Positions 26,229-36,507 are shown, counted from the stretch's first letter. The stretch: DNA of 64,000 nucleotides from Candidatus Puniceispirillum sp. (GCA_028382965.1 JAOEUK010000002.1:166738-230737); one strand, 5' to 3'. The notes: generated by a model not told the origin, from the sequence alone. Translations and numbers: made by a program.

Positions 26229-27176
26229 TTGAAAATTGCTATTTTGGATGACTGGTTAAATTGCGCCAAACAAAGCGCAAATTGGGATAATCTTGGCAAT
26301 GAAGTTCAAGTAGACTTCTTCAAAGACACTGTTAATGACAAACAGTTAATCCAACGACTCTTGCCATATCAAATCATTTGTTTGATGCGTGAACGAACAG
26401 ATTTCAACGCCAAACTAATGGAACAACTTCCTAATTTGCAGGGCATCGTCACTAGTGGGATGCGAAACGCAGCAATTGATCTTGCCGCTTCAAAAGCGCG
26501 GGAGATAGTCGTTAGTGGGACAACATCCCCAGGTCACGCCACTGCCGAGTTAGCTTTCATTTTGGTTGGAGCAATGGCACGCGCACTTTTACCCAATGCA
26601 CATTCAATGCTAAATGGTGGCTGGCAAACACACCTTGGACGTGATCTTCGAGGCGCTAACCTTGGCATTCTTGGATTGGGACGTCTTGGTGCTGAAGTGG
26701 CCCACTTCGGAAAAGCATTCGGGATGAATGTTCAGGCTTGGTCTCAGAATTTAACAAATTCGCGGTGCCAAGAGATTGATGTCAACTATGCAGATAAAGA
26801 AACATTTTTCAAAACCTCAGACTTCATCTCAATTCACCTAAAACTTTCTGATCGAGTCAGGCACCTCATTGGCGTTAATGAGCTAAACATGATGCAAACT
26901 AGCGCCTATCTGGTAAATACGTCGCGTGCCGCTATTATTGATATGAATGCTTTAACTGCCGCGCTAAAAACACAACAAATTGCCGGCGCTGCAATTGATG
27001 TTTACGATTTAGAACCCCTTCCCATCCGTGATCCAGTGCGAAAGATGCCAAACCTTTTAATGACACCGCATATTGGTTACGTCACCCGTGAAACCATGGA
27101 AGTTTTCTATGGACAGACAGTTGAAGCAATCCAGGCAATTATTTCTGGCAATCCCATTCGCCAACTTAACGCGTAA
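26229..27176 (+). CDS. D-isomer-specific 2-hydroxyacid dehydrogenase
   Basis: NAD(P)-dependent dehydrogenase of 315 residues, related to phosphoglycerate and glyoxylate/hydroxypyruvate reductases. NAD motif LGILGLGRLGAEVA, the Arg in VNTSRAAIID, Glu in DLEPLP and the catalytic His in TPHIGYV are present. It starts with TTG at 26229 after AAGGGA. It follows the AbrB-type gene by 30 bases and is probably co-transcribed. The substrate, a 2-hydroxy or 2-oxo acid, is not identifiable. The 222 bases that follow (27177-27398) hold nothing recognised. Confidence 0.8.
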   Translation: MKIAILDDWLNCAKQSANWDNLGNEVQVDFFKDTVNDKQLIQRLLPYQIICLMRERTDFNAKLMEQLPNLQGIVTSGMRNAAIDLAASKAREIVVSGTTSPGHATAELAFILVGAMARALLPNAHSMLNGGWQTHLGRDLRGANLGILGLGRLGAEVAHFGKAFGMNVQAWSQNLTNSRCQEIDVNYADKETFFKTSDFISIHLKLSDRVRHLIGVNELNMMQTSAYLVNTSRAAIIDMNALTAALKTQQIAGAAIDVYDLEPLPIRDPVRKMPNLLMTPHIGYVTRETMEVFYGQTVEAIQAIISGNPIRQLNA

Positions 27177-27398
27177 AGACATTTGTGCCAAATTGCAGAT
27201 AAGAATTTATAATACGGTAGACAGTTTTACAAAATAAACAGCTGCACGGAAACTAGCACTTTTACTGCAATTAAGAAATGTCATTGCACTTCGTAGTTTA
27301 ATACTGTTTCCACAAAATTTTTTGTATGCGACCTAGGACAACACAATCCACTCTAGTGAGAGATATAATGTGGCTAGGTCAACACGAAGAAATGTCAT

Positions 27399-29735
27399 TT
27401 AACGATAAAGATAAACAGGACTCGTCCAACACAGAGTGCCGTCTTCCAATGTAACACGAATAAAGATCGGGTTGTCACCATGATCCTTTAATATGATTGG
27501 CAGCTGAAACTGCATAGATTTGTGCGTATTAACAGTTGGCAAGCGGAACAACTTTAAATACCGCGGCAGCACACCACTGTTGTCAAAGACTTCATCCTCA
27601 TACCCAATATCTTCCAATGGCACCCCAGCCTTAATAAGAGGTGTCTCAATTTTTAAAGTGCCTCTATAAGGGTCGGCTAGCACCATATCAAACCCTCCAA
27701 TATTTCCAGTAGTAAGTGCACGCCATTTTAACTCCACCTTTGATGGCTGGTGCAAAACTTTGTCTTTGTTGAAAAAATTAATTGGAGCAATGGAAATGAT
27801 TTCATTGTCTGATAAGAAAGCCGACCCATCCCAAATCACCTGCCTAAAACGTCCACGATATTCAGCACCTTCCCATATTACTCTTATGCGTGCGCCAAGG
27901 TCTTCTTGCGTGTAGGGACGAATAGTGTCAACAAGATCGAGGCCATTAAAAATATCAATGCGTTCAATTGGCGCGCTCGCTCGGACATCCACCCTAATTG
28001 AAACTTCACCGGATGGCAGGTGGACAATGTCGCCCATGATAGCATTCGTAGTAGCAGATCCAATAGCATGTCCATCGCGCGGATCATCATGAAACTTTGT
28101 ACCGCCTTGTGGAAAATCGACATCAAACGTGATCAAAGGACGGCCATTCTCTCCGCCTGAAGTAGCATAGTGATGACGTTTGCGGATCGCATCCAAAATA
28201 GAAATGCGATTAAGTGAATTTGTCAGAAAGCAGGTTAATCCGCCAACAGCACCAAACAGAGCTGCTCCTGGATAGCTTGCCCCCGGACGTCCCTTGTGAC
28301 CATCGGAATTAGCCACAATACCGACACGATACCCTAAACGGAACGCATCCTGTACCAGCCATTCAAAGGTGCCCCAACTAGAATGAATTTCCATAGCCTT
28401 TTCAAACCGACCATCATGTGCAAGTTCAATGTCAGCATATCGTCCGCCACAATGCGCATAAACAACAACATCATTTTCACCCTGATCTACAAAGGCTCTA
28501 AACAGCTCATCAGCTGAATTACAATCAGTATCAACATCTGAATGATCAGTTACTAACGCATGTGATGACCGGCGGATAATACGTCCTTCATTTGGAAAAT
28601 AAATATTACGGTCGCCTCCGAGTCCAGTGTTTCCAGACCATTCATATCCCGGAATCGCAACAAATTTGTCGTCTTGATTGAACCGTTTGCACAGCCTGTC
28701 CAGATGTGCCCAGAAATCACCAGTAATTTGGAAATCATTTCCCTGGTGCCCAGTCGCATCGACAAAAGCATAGTCACGCGCAAACGCAAAATAAGCCTCA
28801 GCACTCCCAGTCCCTATGGTTTCTTCAGACTGCCCATGAAGATCACCCCAGAAATGTCGTGATATTGGAGATGCTTCGATACGCAGCGGGTTACTGCAAA
28901 ACACTACCGTACCAGCAGCATTTAAAAAATCTATATGCAAATCAGCTGGCTGATCGACTGACAAATTATCAATCACACCAAAAAACCTACCCAACTTTAA
29001 CTCCACCTTATCAGGCAAACCCTGCACAGGTTGAGTGGCCCGCGGATAAAAAACGTCATCACATTGGTCGGATGGGTTACCCCATTTATCCTCACCCTTA
29101 AACTTGATGGAAAAGACCTCTCCAACCGCACGAATGGTTGGGGCAACTGCCAAATAGCGGTCTGGTTTACCCGGAATAATCTTTATTGCTGGCTGAACTG
29201 GCATCGGTTGATAACTGTAGGTCGCAATAGGATCAACAAGGGTATGAAACTCATAAGTATCTTCACAAAAGGTCTGCAATCGCATTCCTAATGAACCGCC
29301 AGAACGATCACCAAATTTAACAGTAATAGTGTCACCTTCACGGAGAAATCCACGAACCACCTTTATATAAAGCGTACGGTCCCAGGGACGCACATTACCT
29401 TTAGGATCATAGTGATAGGTCAAAACTGCATTGTTGGACGCAGTAATAGTGGTGTAATTTGATCCAGATGGGTCTTCAAACTGGGGACGGGTTTGGTCGC
29501 TAGCAAATCGAAAACATACCCGCATAGACCCAGAATCATCGATGCCAAACTTACCAGCAGTATAGGTAAGTACAAATGTCTGATAGCTTCCCGCTTCGAA
29601 TGAGCCTGTCGGCGAAAGGTCTACTTTGCCAAGCTCGTTTGATGGAATAGGAAAAATAACTGGGGAGCTTTTTGTACCACCCGTGCCGCCACCCACCAAA
29701 ATATCATCGCGGCTACCCATTGGGGTTTCAGTCAT
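27399..29735 (-). CDS. DUF3604 domain protein, putative metal-dependent hydrolase
   Basis: Large protein of about 778 residues. The central part carries the DUF3604 pattern, which resembles PHP-type metal phosphoesterases: FWGDLHGQSEETIGTG, IPGYEWSGN, VVYAHCGGRYAD and GIVANSDGHKGRPG supply His/Asp ligands in order. The flanking regions look beta-rich. No signal peptide was recognised. The first ATG (29741) abuts the AAGGGA; the ATG two codons later was chosen. DUF3604 proteins have no settled function; neighbours include sulfite-type exporters and GMC oxidoreductases, so a role in breaking down a marine organic compound is possible. Confidence 0.7.
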   Translation of the reverse strand: MTETPMGSRDDILVGGGTGGTKSSPVIFPIPSNELGKVDLSPTGSFEAGSYQTFVLTYTAGKFGIDDSGSMRVCFRFASDQTRPQFEDPSGSNYTTITASNNAVLTYHYDPKGNVRPWDRTLYIKVVRGFLREGDTITVKFGDRSGGSLGMRLQTFCEDTYEFHTLVDPIATYSYQPMPVQPAIKIIPGKPDRYLAVAPTIRAVGEVFSIKFKGEDKWGNPSDQCDDVFYPRATQPVQGLPDKVELKLGRFFGVIDNLSVDQPADLHIDFLNAAGTVVFCSNPLRIEASPISRHFWGDLHGQSEETIGTGSAEAYFAFARDYAFVDATGHQGNDFQITGDFWAHLDRLCKRFNQDDKFVAIPGYEWSGNTGLGGDRNIYFPNEGRIIRRSSHALVTDHSDVDTDCNSADELFRAFVDQGENDVVVYAHCGGRYADIELAHDGRFEKAMEIHSSWGTFEWLVQDAFRLGYRVGIVANSDGHKGRPGASYPGAALFGAVGGLTCFLTNSLNRISILDAIRKRHHYATSGGENGRPLITFDVDFPQGGTKFHDDPRDGHAIGSATTNAIMGDIVHLPSGEVSIRVDVRASAPIERIDIFNGLDLVDTIRPYTQEDLGARIRVIWEGAEYRGRFRQVIWDGSAFLSDNEIISIAPINFFNKDKVLHQPSKVELKWRALTTGNIGGFDMVLADPYRGTLKIETPLIKAGVPLEDIGYEDEVFDNSGVLPRYLKLFRLPTVNTHKSMQFQLPIILKDHGDNPIFIRVTLEDGTLCWTSPVYLYR

Positions 29736-29981
29736 TATCATTCCCTTGGCTATATCTAAATTTTAAAATTAATTCATATTAGAACGTTCATAAAAGCAAT
29801 CCTTTTCTATAAAAAATATGAATTATTTTTACTGAAAATTCTTCTCAGAACCAATAAACTCAAACAACGCCACAAAAAGCAGCTAAGGATCTTTTTTGAT
29901 CCATCATTTGACTTCATTATTTGCTCTACAAAACATTGATAATAAATAAAACGAACATTAGACCCTGAACAATAAAGCTCA

Positions 29982-30737
29982 TTAAAGAGCTGATACTAGA
30001 GCAGCCACCTCACGCCCCGCAAGCACGAGACCCGATAAAAAAATTAACCAAATTAATAACCGCTGGAATTGCTTATCTGTCAGACGTTTGAATACAAAGA
30101 TACCACCTTGGGTTCCAATTATTGAAAAGGGAAGAGCAACCAAAACTACCAACCATACGTTGGATGTTATCAACCCATGCCATGCCATTAAAATAAAAAC
30201 CACTCCTAGAACTACAAAATTGAATGGTTGAACCAAAGCTCGGCGCTGACCCTTAGTCCAATCATAAAGCGAGCAGCCCATCGTTAAGATAGCTCCTGAC
30301 ATACCTGCAAGCATGCCAAACATGCCACCTATAAAACCGACTAAACCATCAACTACAACGAAGCGCTTTTTTAGCTTTGGCAGATTTTTCTGAAATGCAA
30401 AAAATCCACCAAACACAATCAGTAAAATAGCGACCAATACTTTTAGTATCATAACGTTTACAAGGCTTAAAAAGAGATATCCAGTCAAAATACCAATTAG
30501 TGCAGGAAACAAAAAACAAGCCTGATCGCGAAAATTAATGGCATTACGCACAGCAAAAATTCCCTGAACGCCTCCAACAAGGGATAGTATTACAACTGTA
30601 GCAACAGCATCTAACAGTGGCATAGCTGCCAACCACCATCCAAGCGCAAACAAACCTGTCCCAAAACCAGCAAGACCATTAGCAAAACCACCCGCAACCG
30701 CACCCGCAATAATAAGCATGAAACCTTCGATGCTCAT
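29982..30737 (-). CDS. TauE/SafE (TSUP) family membrane exporter
   Basis: Polytopic protein of 251 residues with the TSUP signature in both halves: GGFANGLAGFGTGLFAL near the N-terminus and GGMFGMLAGMSGAILTMG in the middle. Members export sulfite, sulfoacetate or related anions, often next to sulfonate-degrading enzymes. Substrate not determined. It is followed by 240 bases (29742-29981) without a recognised gene before the DUF3604 start, so it has its own unit. Confidence 0.8.
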   Translation of the reverse strand: MSIEGFMLIIAGAVAGGFANGLAGFGTGLFALGWWLAAMPLLDAVATVVILSLVGGVQGIFAVRNAINFRDQACFLFPALIGILTGYLFLSLVNVMILKVLVAILLIVFGGFFAFQKNLPKLKKRFVVVDGLVGFIGGMFGMLAGMSGAILTMGCSLYDWTKGQRRALVQPFNFVVLGVVFILMAWHGLITSNVWLVVLVALPFSIIGTQGGIFVFKRLTDKQFQRLLIWLIFLSGLVLAGREVAALVSAL

Positions 30738-31094
30738 TGTTGTACGTTCTGCATACTGAGGGCTAGGATCATTGGTTACTCAAAATGCAAAAAAATTATC
30801 GGTAATGGAGCCAAATGATCAATCTTCCTTTTAGATACAATGCATTATCCTTTGATTTAGAAAGTAATATTTGACACTCATTACCAGCAAAGTTTGACCC
30901 AATCATACTTATAAAAAATAAAAGCATTAATATGGTATCATGATTAGAAAGAAAAATTTTCAATAAAATTAAAGCACAATCAACAGAAAACTTTTGAACA
31001 CTATTGCAACGATGATTGATCAACATTCCATTAAATTGCAGTCACATTTAACAGAACAATTTTTTGCTCATCTTTGCTCTAACCAGGCGAAAAA
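30738..31094. other. 357-base AT-rich intergenic region between divergent TSUP genes
   Basis: The region separates two divergent TauE/SafE genes and presumably holds both promoters. A 76-codon frame on the reverse strand (30796-31026) has no recognisable domain, no clear ribosome site and low-complexity content, so it is not called as a gene. I see no convincing hairpin or repeat. Confidence 0.5.
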
Positions 31095-31871
31095 ATGATT
31101 ATTGAAAACATCCTCAACGTTGAAACATTAGTTATTTTTTTAGCAATACTACTTGGTTGTTTTGTTAAAGGTGCAATTGGTTTTGGACTCCCACTTATTG
31201 CAACACCAATTATGCTATTTTTGATACCAATTCCTGAGATAATTGCAATTCTTGCCTTACCCATTATGATTGCAAACCTTCAACAAATATGGCTGAATCG
31301 TAAGCAGTGGCGTGTATTAAAAAAGTTTTGGCCACTAATCACAGCATCAACATTAATTATGTCGGTTGGCGCGCCTATTATGGTTCGATTGGACAGCTAT
31401 CTTTTGGGAATTTTAATTGGCTTGTTGATTTCAATACACGCTGTTTTATCAAGTTTTCCACTGCCACATCTTCAAAGGTGGTCATTAACAACTGAAACCA
31501 TGCAAAGAATGATTGTTCCTGCAGGTGTCATATCAGGCATTCTTGGTAGCTTTACGAGTATCTATTCGTTTCCCAGCTTGCAATTAATGATGTTGATGAA
31601 AATTAGAAAAGATGATTTTGCTCTTCTTCTTGGTGTATTTTTGTCGCTTGGCTTCGCTGCTCTTTGGTTTGGAATCGCAAATGCTGATTTTCCTGTAAGT
31701 GATTATTTCATTCTGTCGGGGATGATGATGATACCTGCGGTTGTTGGACAACAAGCGGGGCACATGGCACGGCACCACATTAGCGAACCAGCCTTCCGCA
31801 AAATCGTGCATTTTGCGCTGGCCTGCGCTGGAATGACGCTTATCATAAGAGGACTGTTAAATATTATTTAG
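31095..31871 (+). CDS. TauE/SafE (TSUP) family membrane exporter, second copy
   Basis: 258-residue polytopic protein with GCFVKGAIGFGLPLIATPIM at the N-terminus and PAGVISGILGSFTSIYSFPS in the middle, the two half-motifs of the TSUP family. It is clearly different in sequence from the divergent copy at 29982-30737, so they are not a recent duplication. The GMC gene begins 12 bases downstream, so this exporter belongs to the GMC-led catabolic run. Sulfite or an organosulfonate anion is the usual cargo in this family. Confidence 0.8.
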   Translation: MIIENILNVETLVIFLAILLGCFVKGAIGFGLPLIATPIMLFLIPIPEIIAILALPIMIANLQQIWLNRKQWRVLKKFWPLITASTLIMSVGAPIMVRLDSYLLGILIGLLISIHAVLSSFPLPHLQRWSLTTETMQRMIVPAGVISGILGSFTSIYSFPSLQLMMLMKIRKDDFALLLGVFLSLGFAALWFGIANADFPVSDYFILSGMMMIPAVVGQQAGHMARHHISEPAFRKIVHFALACAGMTLIIRGLLNII

Positions 31872-31883
31872 GAATAAAAGACA

Positions 31884-33518
31884 ATGACAGCTGATTCTAA
31901 TCACCCAGATTACATTATAATTGGAGGAGGGTCTGCTGGGTGTGTTTTAGCATCTCGGCTTAGTTTAGATCCAGCCTGCTATGTTGTGCTTCTAGAGGCA
32001 GGAGGAGAAGATCACAACCCGTTGATCCACATTCCCGCTGGCTATATCAAAACAATGGTAAATCCATCGATGAACTGGATGTTTGAGACCGAGCCAGAGG
32101 CGAGTAGCGGCAACCGTAGAATTGCCATTCCACGTGGCAAGGTACTTGGTGGATCATCAGCAATTAATGCCATGCTTTATGTTCGGGGCCAACCTGCCGA
32201 CTATGACGGTTGGGCCCAGCGTGGAAATCGTGGATGGTCTTATGACGATGTTTTGCCCTATTTCCGTAAAGCTGAGAATTGCGAAGCACTAGCTAATGGA
32301 GACGTTGATTTTGACAGCGAACTTCATGGGGTTGGAGGGCCGTTAAATGTAGCTCAAGTTAGAACCCGCTATGAAGCACTTGACACATTGATTGATGCGG
32401 CTGAAAAATTAGGTTACCCGAGAAACAAAGATTACAACGGATCAAGCCAAGAAGGGTTTGGGTATTATCAAGTTACCCAAAAGAATGGATTACGCTTTTC
32501 TGCAAAAAAAGCCTATTTGCAGCCTGCACGCAATCGAAAAAATTTACGCGTTATCACCAATGCACATGTTACTCGCATTAACTTCAACGGAAAACGCGTG
32601 GAAGGTGTCAGCTACCAAAAACAAGGGAGGCCTCATCAGCTAAGAGTGGGTCGCGAAATTATCCTGTCAGCTGGTGCAATTCAGTCACCCCAAATATTGG
32701 AACTTTCAGGCATTGGGGACGCCAAACACATAACTGAGTTTGGTATTAACATTAGGCACAACTTGCCCGGTGTTGGCTGTAATTTGACTGATCACTATAT
32801 TTCACGCATCTCGTGGCGCCTTAGTCGTAATATATCACTTAACAATCGTTCGCGTGGGCTTGGCCTTTTCGGTGAAATTTTACGCTATGGATTAACACGG
32901 CGTGGTATGCTTAGTCTTCCAGCAGGAATTCTAAGCGGATTTGTGCGCTCCCGTCCTGGATTAATTGGACCAGATATTCAGTATCACATCGCTCACGCCA
33001 GCTTTGCTAATCCAGCTAAAAGAATTTTTGACAAATTTCCTGGAATGACTTTTGGTCCTTGTCAACTTCGTCCTGAAAGCCGTGGAACAGTTCATATCCA
33101 ATCATCCAATTCACTTACGGCTCCAAAAATCCATCAGAATTATTTAAATTCTGATGAGGATTGCCGAGTTCATTTGTCAGGCATGAAAATTGCTCGCTCC
33201 ATTATGCAAAGTGATCATATGTCTTCGATAGTAGAATCTGAGGTGCGCCCTGGTAAAGACCTTGACACTGATGATGCTTTACTTGCCTACGCGCGCGAAA
33301 CGGGGGTCACACTCTATCACCCTGCATCAACGTGCCGCATGGGTCCAAATTCAAAATTAGGTGATGTCGTTGACGCCAGGCTACGTATTCATGGAATCGA
33401 AGGGTTAAGAGTTGTTGACGCCTCAATTATGCCAACACTGGTATCTGGCAACACTAATGCACCGACCATAATGATTGCAGAAAAAGCTTCCGACATGATT
33501 ATTGCTGATCAACGATGA
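31884..33518 (+). CDS. GMC-family FAD oxidoreductase (choline dehydrogenase-like), second copy
   Basis: 544 residues with the FAD motif GGGSAG, IPRGKVLGGSSAINAMLYVR and the C-terminal YHPASTCRMG (catalytic His) followed by NTNAPTIMIAEKASDM. It is a clear paralogue of the GMC enzyme at 19190-20785: the N-terminal ~100 residues align almost without gaps. Start ATG 31884 is preceded by AGGAA. Twelve bases separate it from the TSUP exporter. Expected to oxidise an alcohol to an aldehyde; the downstream aldehyde dehydrogenase could take the next step. Confidence 0.85.
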   Translation: MTADSNHPDYIIIGGGSAGCVLASRLSLDPACYVVLLEAGGEDHNPLIHIPAGYIKTMVNPSMNWMFETEPEASSGNRRIAIPRGKVLGGSSAINAMLYVRGQPADYDGWAQRGNRGWSYDDVLPYFRKAENCEALANGDVDFDSELHGVGGPLNVAQVRTRYEALDTLIDAAEKLGYPRNKDYNGSSQEGFGYYQVTQKNGLRFSAKKAYLQPARNRKNLRVITNAHVTRINFNGKRVEGVSYQKQGRPHQLRVGREIILSAGAIQSPQILELSGIGDAKHITEFGINIRHNLPGVGCNLTDHYISRISWRLSRNISLNNRSRGLGLFGEILRYGLTRRGMLSLPAGILSGFVRSRPGLIGPDIQYHIAHASFANPAKRIFDKFPGMTFGPCQLRPESRGTVHIQSSNSLTAPKIHQNYLNSDEDCRVHLSGMKIARSIMQSDHMSSIVESEVRPGKDLDTDDALLAYARETGVTLYHPASTCRMGPNSKLGDVVDARLRIHGIEGLRVVDASIMPTLVSGNTNAPTIMIAEKASDMIIADQR

Positions 33519-33701
33519 CTCTGTAAAGGGTTCTTAAGCTCAACACTACATAGACATAAAACTGTTTTTGAATCGATTTTTCTTGATTTCATTATTCTTG
33601 CAGTTCCACAATATTAAATATGCTTAATGACAAAACTTATTCGTATTATTCTAAATAACACATATGGGCAGACCACTCCAAAAAATTCTAACGAGGTGAA
33701 T

Positions 33702-34076
33702 ATGGGCCAGAGAGATCTAAATTTTTTTAATATTGACGCCATGGACCAGGGTATAAAGCGGACACTTGTTGACGGAATAAACACACGTATTTTCCCGGGC
33801 GAACAAGCTATGTTATCAATCGTTCGCATTGCACCAAACGCCGTTGGCGTTGTGCACAGTCATACCCAGGAACAGTGGGGGGTTTTGTTGGAAGGGAGTG
33901 CGATACGCATTCAAGATGGTGAAGAAATCAATGTTAAAAAAGGTGATTTCTGGCGCAGCCCCAGTGGCATCGAGCATGGCGTTATTGGGGGGCCCAAAGG
34001 CGCGGTTATTCTTGATGTTTTCAGCCCCCCACGCCCCGAGTATATGCTTTCAGGTAGCGGCTTTGCCACGGAGTAA
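33702..34076 (+). CDS. small cupin-domain protein
   Basis: Single-domain cupin of 124 residues with the metal motif HSHTQEQWGVLLEG and second cupin motif in the GDFWRSPSGIEHGV stretch (Gly/His). An in-frame start 25 codons upstream is available, but ATG 33702 follows GAGG and starts at conserved sequence. It precedes the RraA-like gene by 4 bases, so the two are translationally close. Small cupins of this type may be isomerases, lyases or binding proteins; function is not identifiable. Confidence 0.75.
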   Translation: MGQRDLNFFNIDAMDQGIKRTLVDGINTRIFPGEQAMLSIVRIAPNAVGVVHSHTQEQWGVLLEGSAIRIQDGEEINVKKGDFWRSPSGIEHGVIGGPKGAVILDVFSPPRPEYMLSGSGFATE

Positions 34077-34080
34077 ATAA

Positions 34081-34743
34081 ATGCCAGTTCAAATATTTAA
34101 TAATAATTTTGTACCTCTATCAGAAAAAACACTAGCTCAATGGGCTACCGTACCACCAGCCATTGCTGGTGACACAATGAACCGTCAAAACGTCATGGCT
34201 GGGCGAATTTCGCCACTATCACCTGGAATGAATATGGCTGGTCAGGCGCGCACAGTTAGCACTTTAGCGGGCGATAATGCAGCCCTTCATGAAGTTATTA
34301 AGCATCTTCAACCTCATGAAGTTCTTGTGATTGACGCAGGCAATTATGACGACCGAGCAGTTTGGGGAGGGATTTTGAACACTCGTGCGAAATTACGCGG
34401 CGTTAATGGTATTGTGCTTGATGGGGCCGCGCGTGACGCGGCCGAAATGCGTGAAATGAAAGTGCCAGTTTACTTAAGCGCTCTGTCTCCAGCTGGCCCT
34501 CACAAAGGCTGGGGTGGGTCAATCAACGACCGAATCAGCTGTGGTGGGATCGCTGTTTCGCCCGGTGATATAATCCTAGGTGACGATGATGGTGTGACCG
34601 TTGTGCCCCTTGCAAGAGCTGACGCTATACTGCAGGCATCCTTGGAGCGGATGGCTTACGAGAAAGACGTTTTAGAAAAGCTTGCATCGGGTGCCGACGT
34701 TAGTAACCTTTTCCCAAAACCCGAAGTAGAAATAATTAACTAA
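34081..34743 (+). CDS. RraA-like protein / HMG-CHA-type aldolase family
   Basis: 220 residues of the RraA fold, shared by class II 4-hydroxy-4-methyl-2-oxoglutarate/4-carboxy-4-hydroxy-2-oxoadipate aldolases and the RNase E inhibitor RraA. Conserved stretches include PPAIAGDTMNR, VIDAGNYDDRAVWGG and GIVLDGAARDAAEMRE, with the Arg-Asp pair of the aldolase active site, then GDIILGDDDGVTVVP. In this catabolic run, a lyase or aldolase acting on a 2-oxo acid is more likely than RNase control. Confidence 0.75.
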   Translation: MPVQIFNNNFVPLSEKTLAQWATVPPAIAGDTMNRQNVMAGRISPLSPGMNMAGQARTVSTLAGDNAALHEVIKHLQPHEVLVIDAGNYDDRAVWGGILNTRAKLRGVNGIVLDGAARDAAEMREMKVPVYLSALSPAGPHKGWGGSINDRISCGGIAVSPGDIILGDDDGVTVVPLARADAILQASLERMAYEKDVLEKLASGADVSNLFPKPEVEIIN

Positions 34744-34788
34744 TACAAATTTTTAGATACAAAGGCGCCTAGAGGCAAAAATCTAGAT

Positions 34789-36468
34789 ATGACTGGTGCA
34801 GAAAAAAACAACCCACAAAGCCAACCAAAAGATGTTGCTGCTCTAAAAAAACTTTATTTAGACGCGTTAATAGTTGGAGCAGGCTTTTCAGGTTTGTACC
34901 AACTCCATTCGTTGCGGGATAAACTAGGCTTAAACGTTCAAGTTGTTGAGGCTGGAGCAGGTGTTGGCGGCACTTGGTACTGGAACCGCTATCCTGGTGC
35001 GCGTTGTGATTCAGAAAGCCATACCTACTGCTATTACTTTTCGAAAGAATTACTGAAAGAGTGGAGGTGGTCTGAACGCTATCCCGGACAAGCAGAAATT
35101 TTACGATACCTAAATTTTTGTACTTCCAAACTTGATCTAAGCCGAAGCATAAACTTTAATCAAAGAGTAATCAGCGCAATATGGAATGAACAAAATAAAC
35201 GATGGGTAATTAAAACTAATGCTGGCCTGTTGATTGCAGCACGATATCTGATAACTGCTGTTGGCTGTTTGTCCTCAACCAACATGCCTAATATTAGCGG
35301 ACAATCAACCTTCAAAGGAGAACTTTACCATACTGGACAATGGCCACACAAAGGCGTCGACTTTACTGACAAGACAGTTGTGATAATTGGAACAGGCTCA
35401 ACCGGTATTCAAACAATTCCGATAGTCGCCAAACACTCAAAGCATTTGACAGTCTTGCAACGAACACCTAACTTCAGTGTTCCAGCAAGAAATGCACCGC
35501 TAGATCCAAGCTATCACGAAAAATTTTGTGATGAGATCAATACATGGCAAAAGAAAATGTTGAAGTCGCGGCATGGTCACCCTTGGACTGCGCCACCCAG
35601 AAAACTATATAAAGTAGCCAAAAAAGATCGTGATGTTATCCTGGAAAAAGCATGGAAAACTGGTGGGTTGAGGTTTAGGGAGAGTTTCAATGATATATTA
35701 ATAGACGAGCAGTCCAACAAAATAATGTCTGATTTCATAAGGACAAAAATTCTGGATACTGTGGATGATCCAATAATCGGAGAGAGCCTTTTGCCAGTTG
35801 ACCATCCTTTCGGCACAAAGAGACCTCCTATAGACACCAACTATTTTGAAACGTTCAATCGTGATAATGTGGACTTGGTTGACATCAAACAAAACCCAAT
35901 TAAAAAATTTGAAAATAGAGGCCTGGAACTTGAGGATGGAAGATACATTACCGCTGATATTGTTATCTTTGCCACAGGCTTTGATGCAATGTCAGGTGCA
36001 TTATTGAAAATGGGCATTGTAGGCCACCAATCTTTATCCTTGGATGAAGCCTGGAAAGAAGGGCCAACAACATTCCTAGGCCTTGGAGTGCATAAATTTC
36101 CAAATCTCTTTATTATAACAGGCCCCGGAAGTCCATCAGTTCTGACTAATATGCCGCGAGCGATTGAGCAGCATGTTGACTGGATAACCTCTTTGCTAAG
36201 ATACTGTGAAGCTTATAACATTGTAACTGTTGAGGCTGAAAAAGAAGCAATGTTGAACTGGACTAGTCATGTCACCTCAGTGGCTAATCAAACACTTTTC
36301 CCAAAGGCTAACCATTCATGGTACTTAGGTGCGAATATACCCGGAAAACCGAGAACTTTTATGCCTTATGCCGATGGATTGGATAAGTACCAGTCATACT
36401 GCGTACTTATTGCAGAAAGAAAATATTCTGGCTTCAAAATGATGGATGAAAAGCATGACCAAAAATGA
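34789..36468 (+). CDS. Baeyer-Villiger-type flavin monooxygenase
   Basis: FAD/NADPH monooxygenase of 559 residues. It has the FAD motif GAGFSG, GVGGTWYWNRYPGARCD, the Baeyer-Villiger fingerprint FKGELYHTGQWP, and a second Rossmann motif GTGSTG, the arrangement of cyclohexanone/phenylacetone monooxygenase relatives. It should insert oxygen into a ketone to give an ester or lactone. Forty-five bases after the RraA-like gene and 39 before the aldehyde dehydrogenase, so part of the same run. The ketone substrate is unknown. Confidence 0.85.
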   Translation: MTGAEKNNPQSQPKDVAALKKLYLDALIVGAGFSGLYQLHSLRDKLGLNVQVVEAGAGVGGTWYWNRYPGARCDSESHTYCYYFSKELLKEWRWSERYPGQAEILRYLNFCTSKLDLSRSINFNQRVISAIWNEQNKRWVIKTNAGLLIAARYLITAVGCLSSTNMPNISGQSTFKGELYHTGQWPHKGVDFTDKTVVIIGTGSTGIQTIPIVAKHSKHLTVLQRTPNFSVPARNAPLDPSYHEKFCDEINTWQKKMLKSRHGHPWTAPPRKLYKVAKKDRDVILEKAWKTGGLRFRESFNDILIDEQSNKIMSDFIRTKILDTVDDPIIGESLLPVDHPFGTKRPPIDTNYFETFNRDNVDLVDIKQNPIKKFENRGLELEDGRYITADIVIFATGFDAMSGALLKMGIVGHQSLSLDEAWKEGPTTFLGLGVHKFPNLFIITGPGSPSVLTNMPRAIEQHVDWITSLLRYCEAYNIVTVEAEKEAMLNWTSHVTSVANQTLFPKANHSWYLGANIPGKPRTFMPYADGLDKYQSYCVLIAERKYSGFKMMDEKHDQK

Positions 36469-36507
36469 TTTATTAGAAATTATAACCACCTAGATGGAGT
36501 AATTTAT

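Noticed and set aside
30796..31026. 76-codon frame in the TSUP intergenic region
   Set aside because: No domain, no good ribosome site, low-complexity content.
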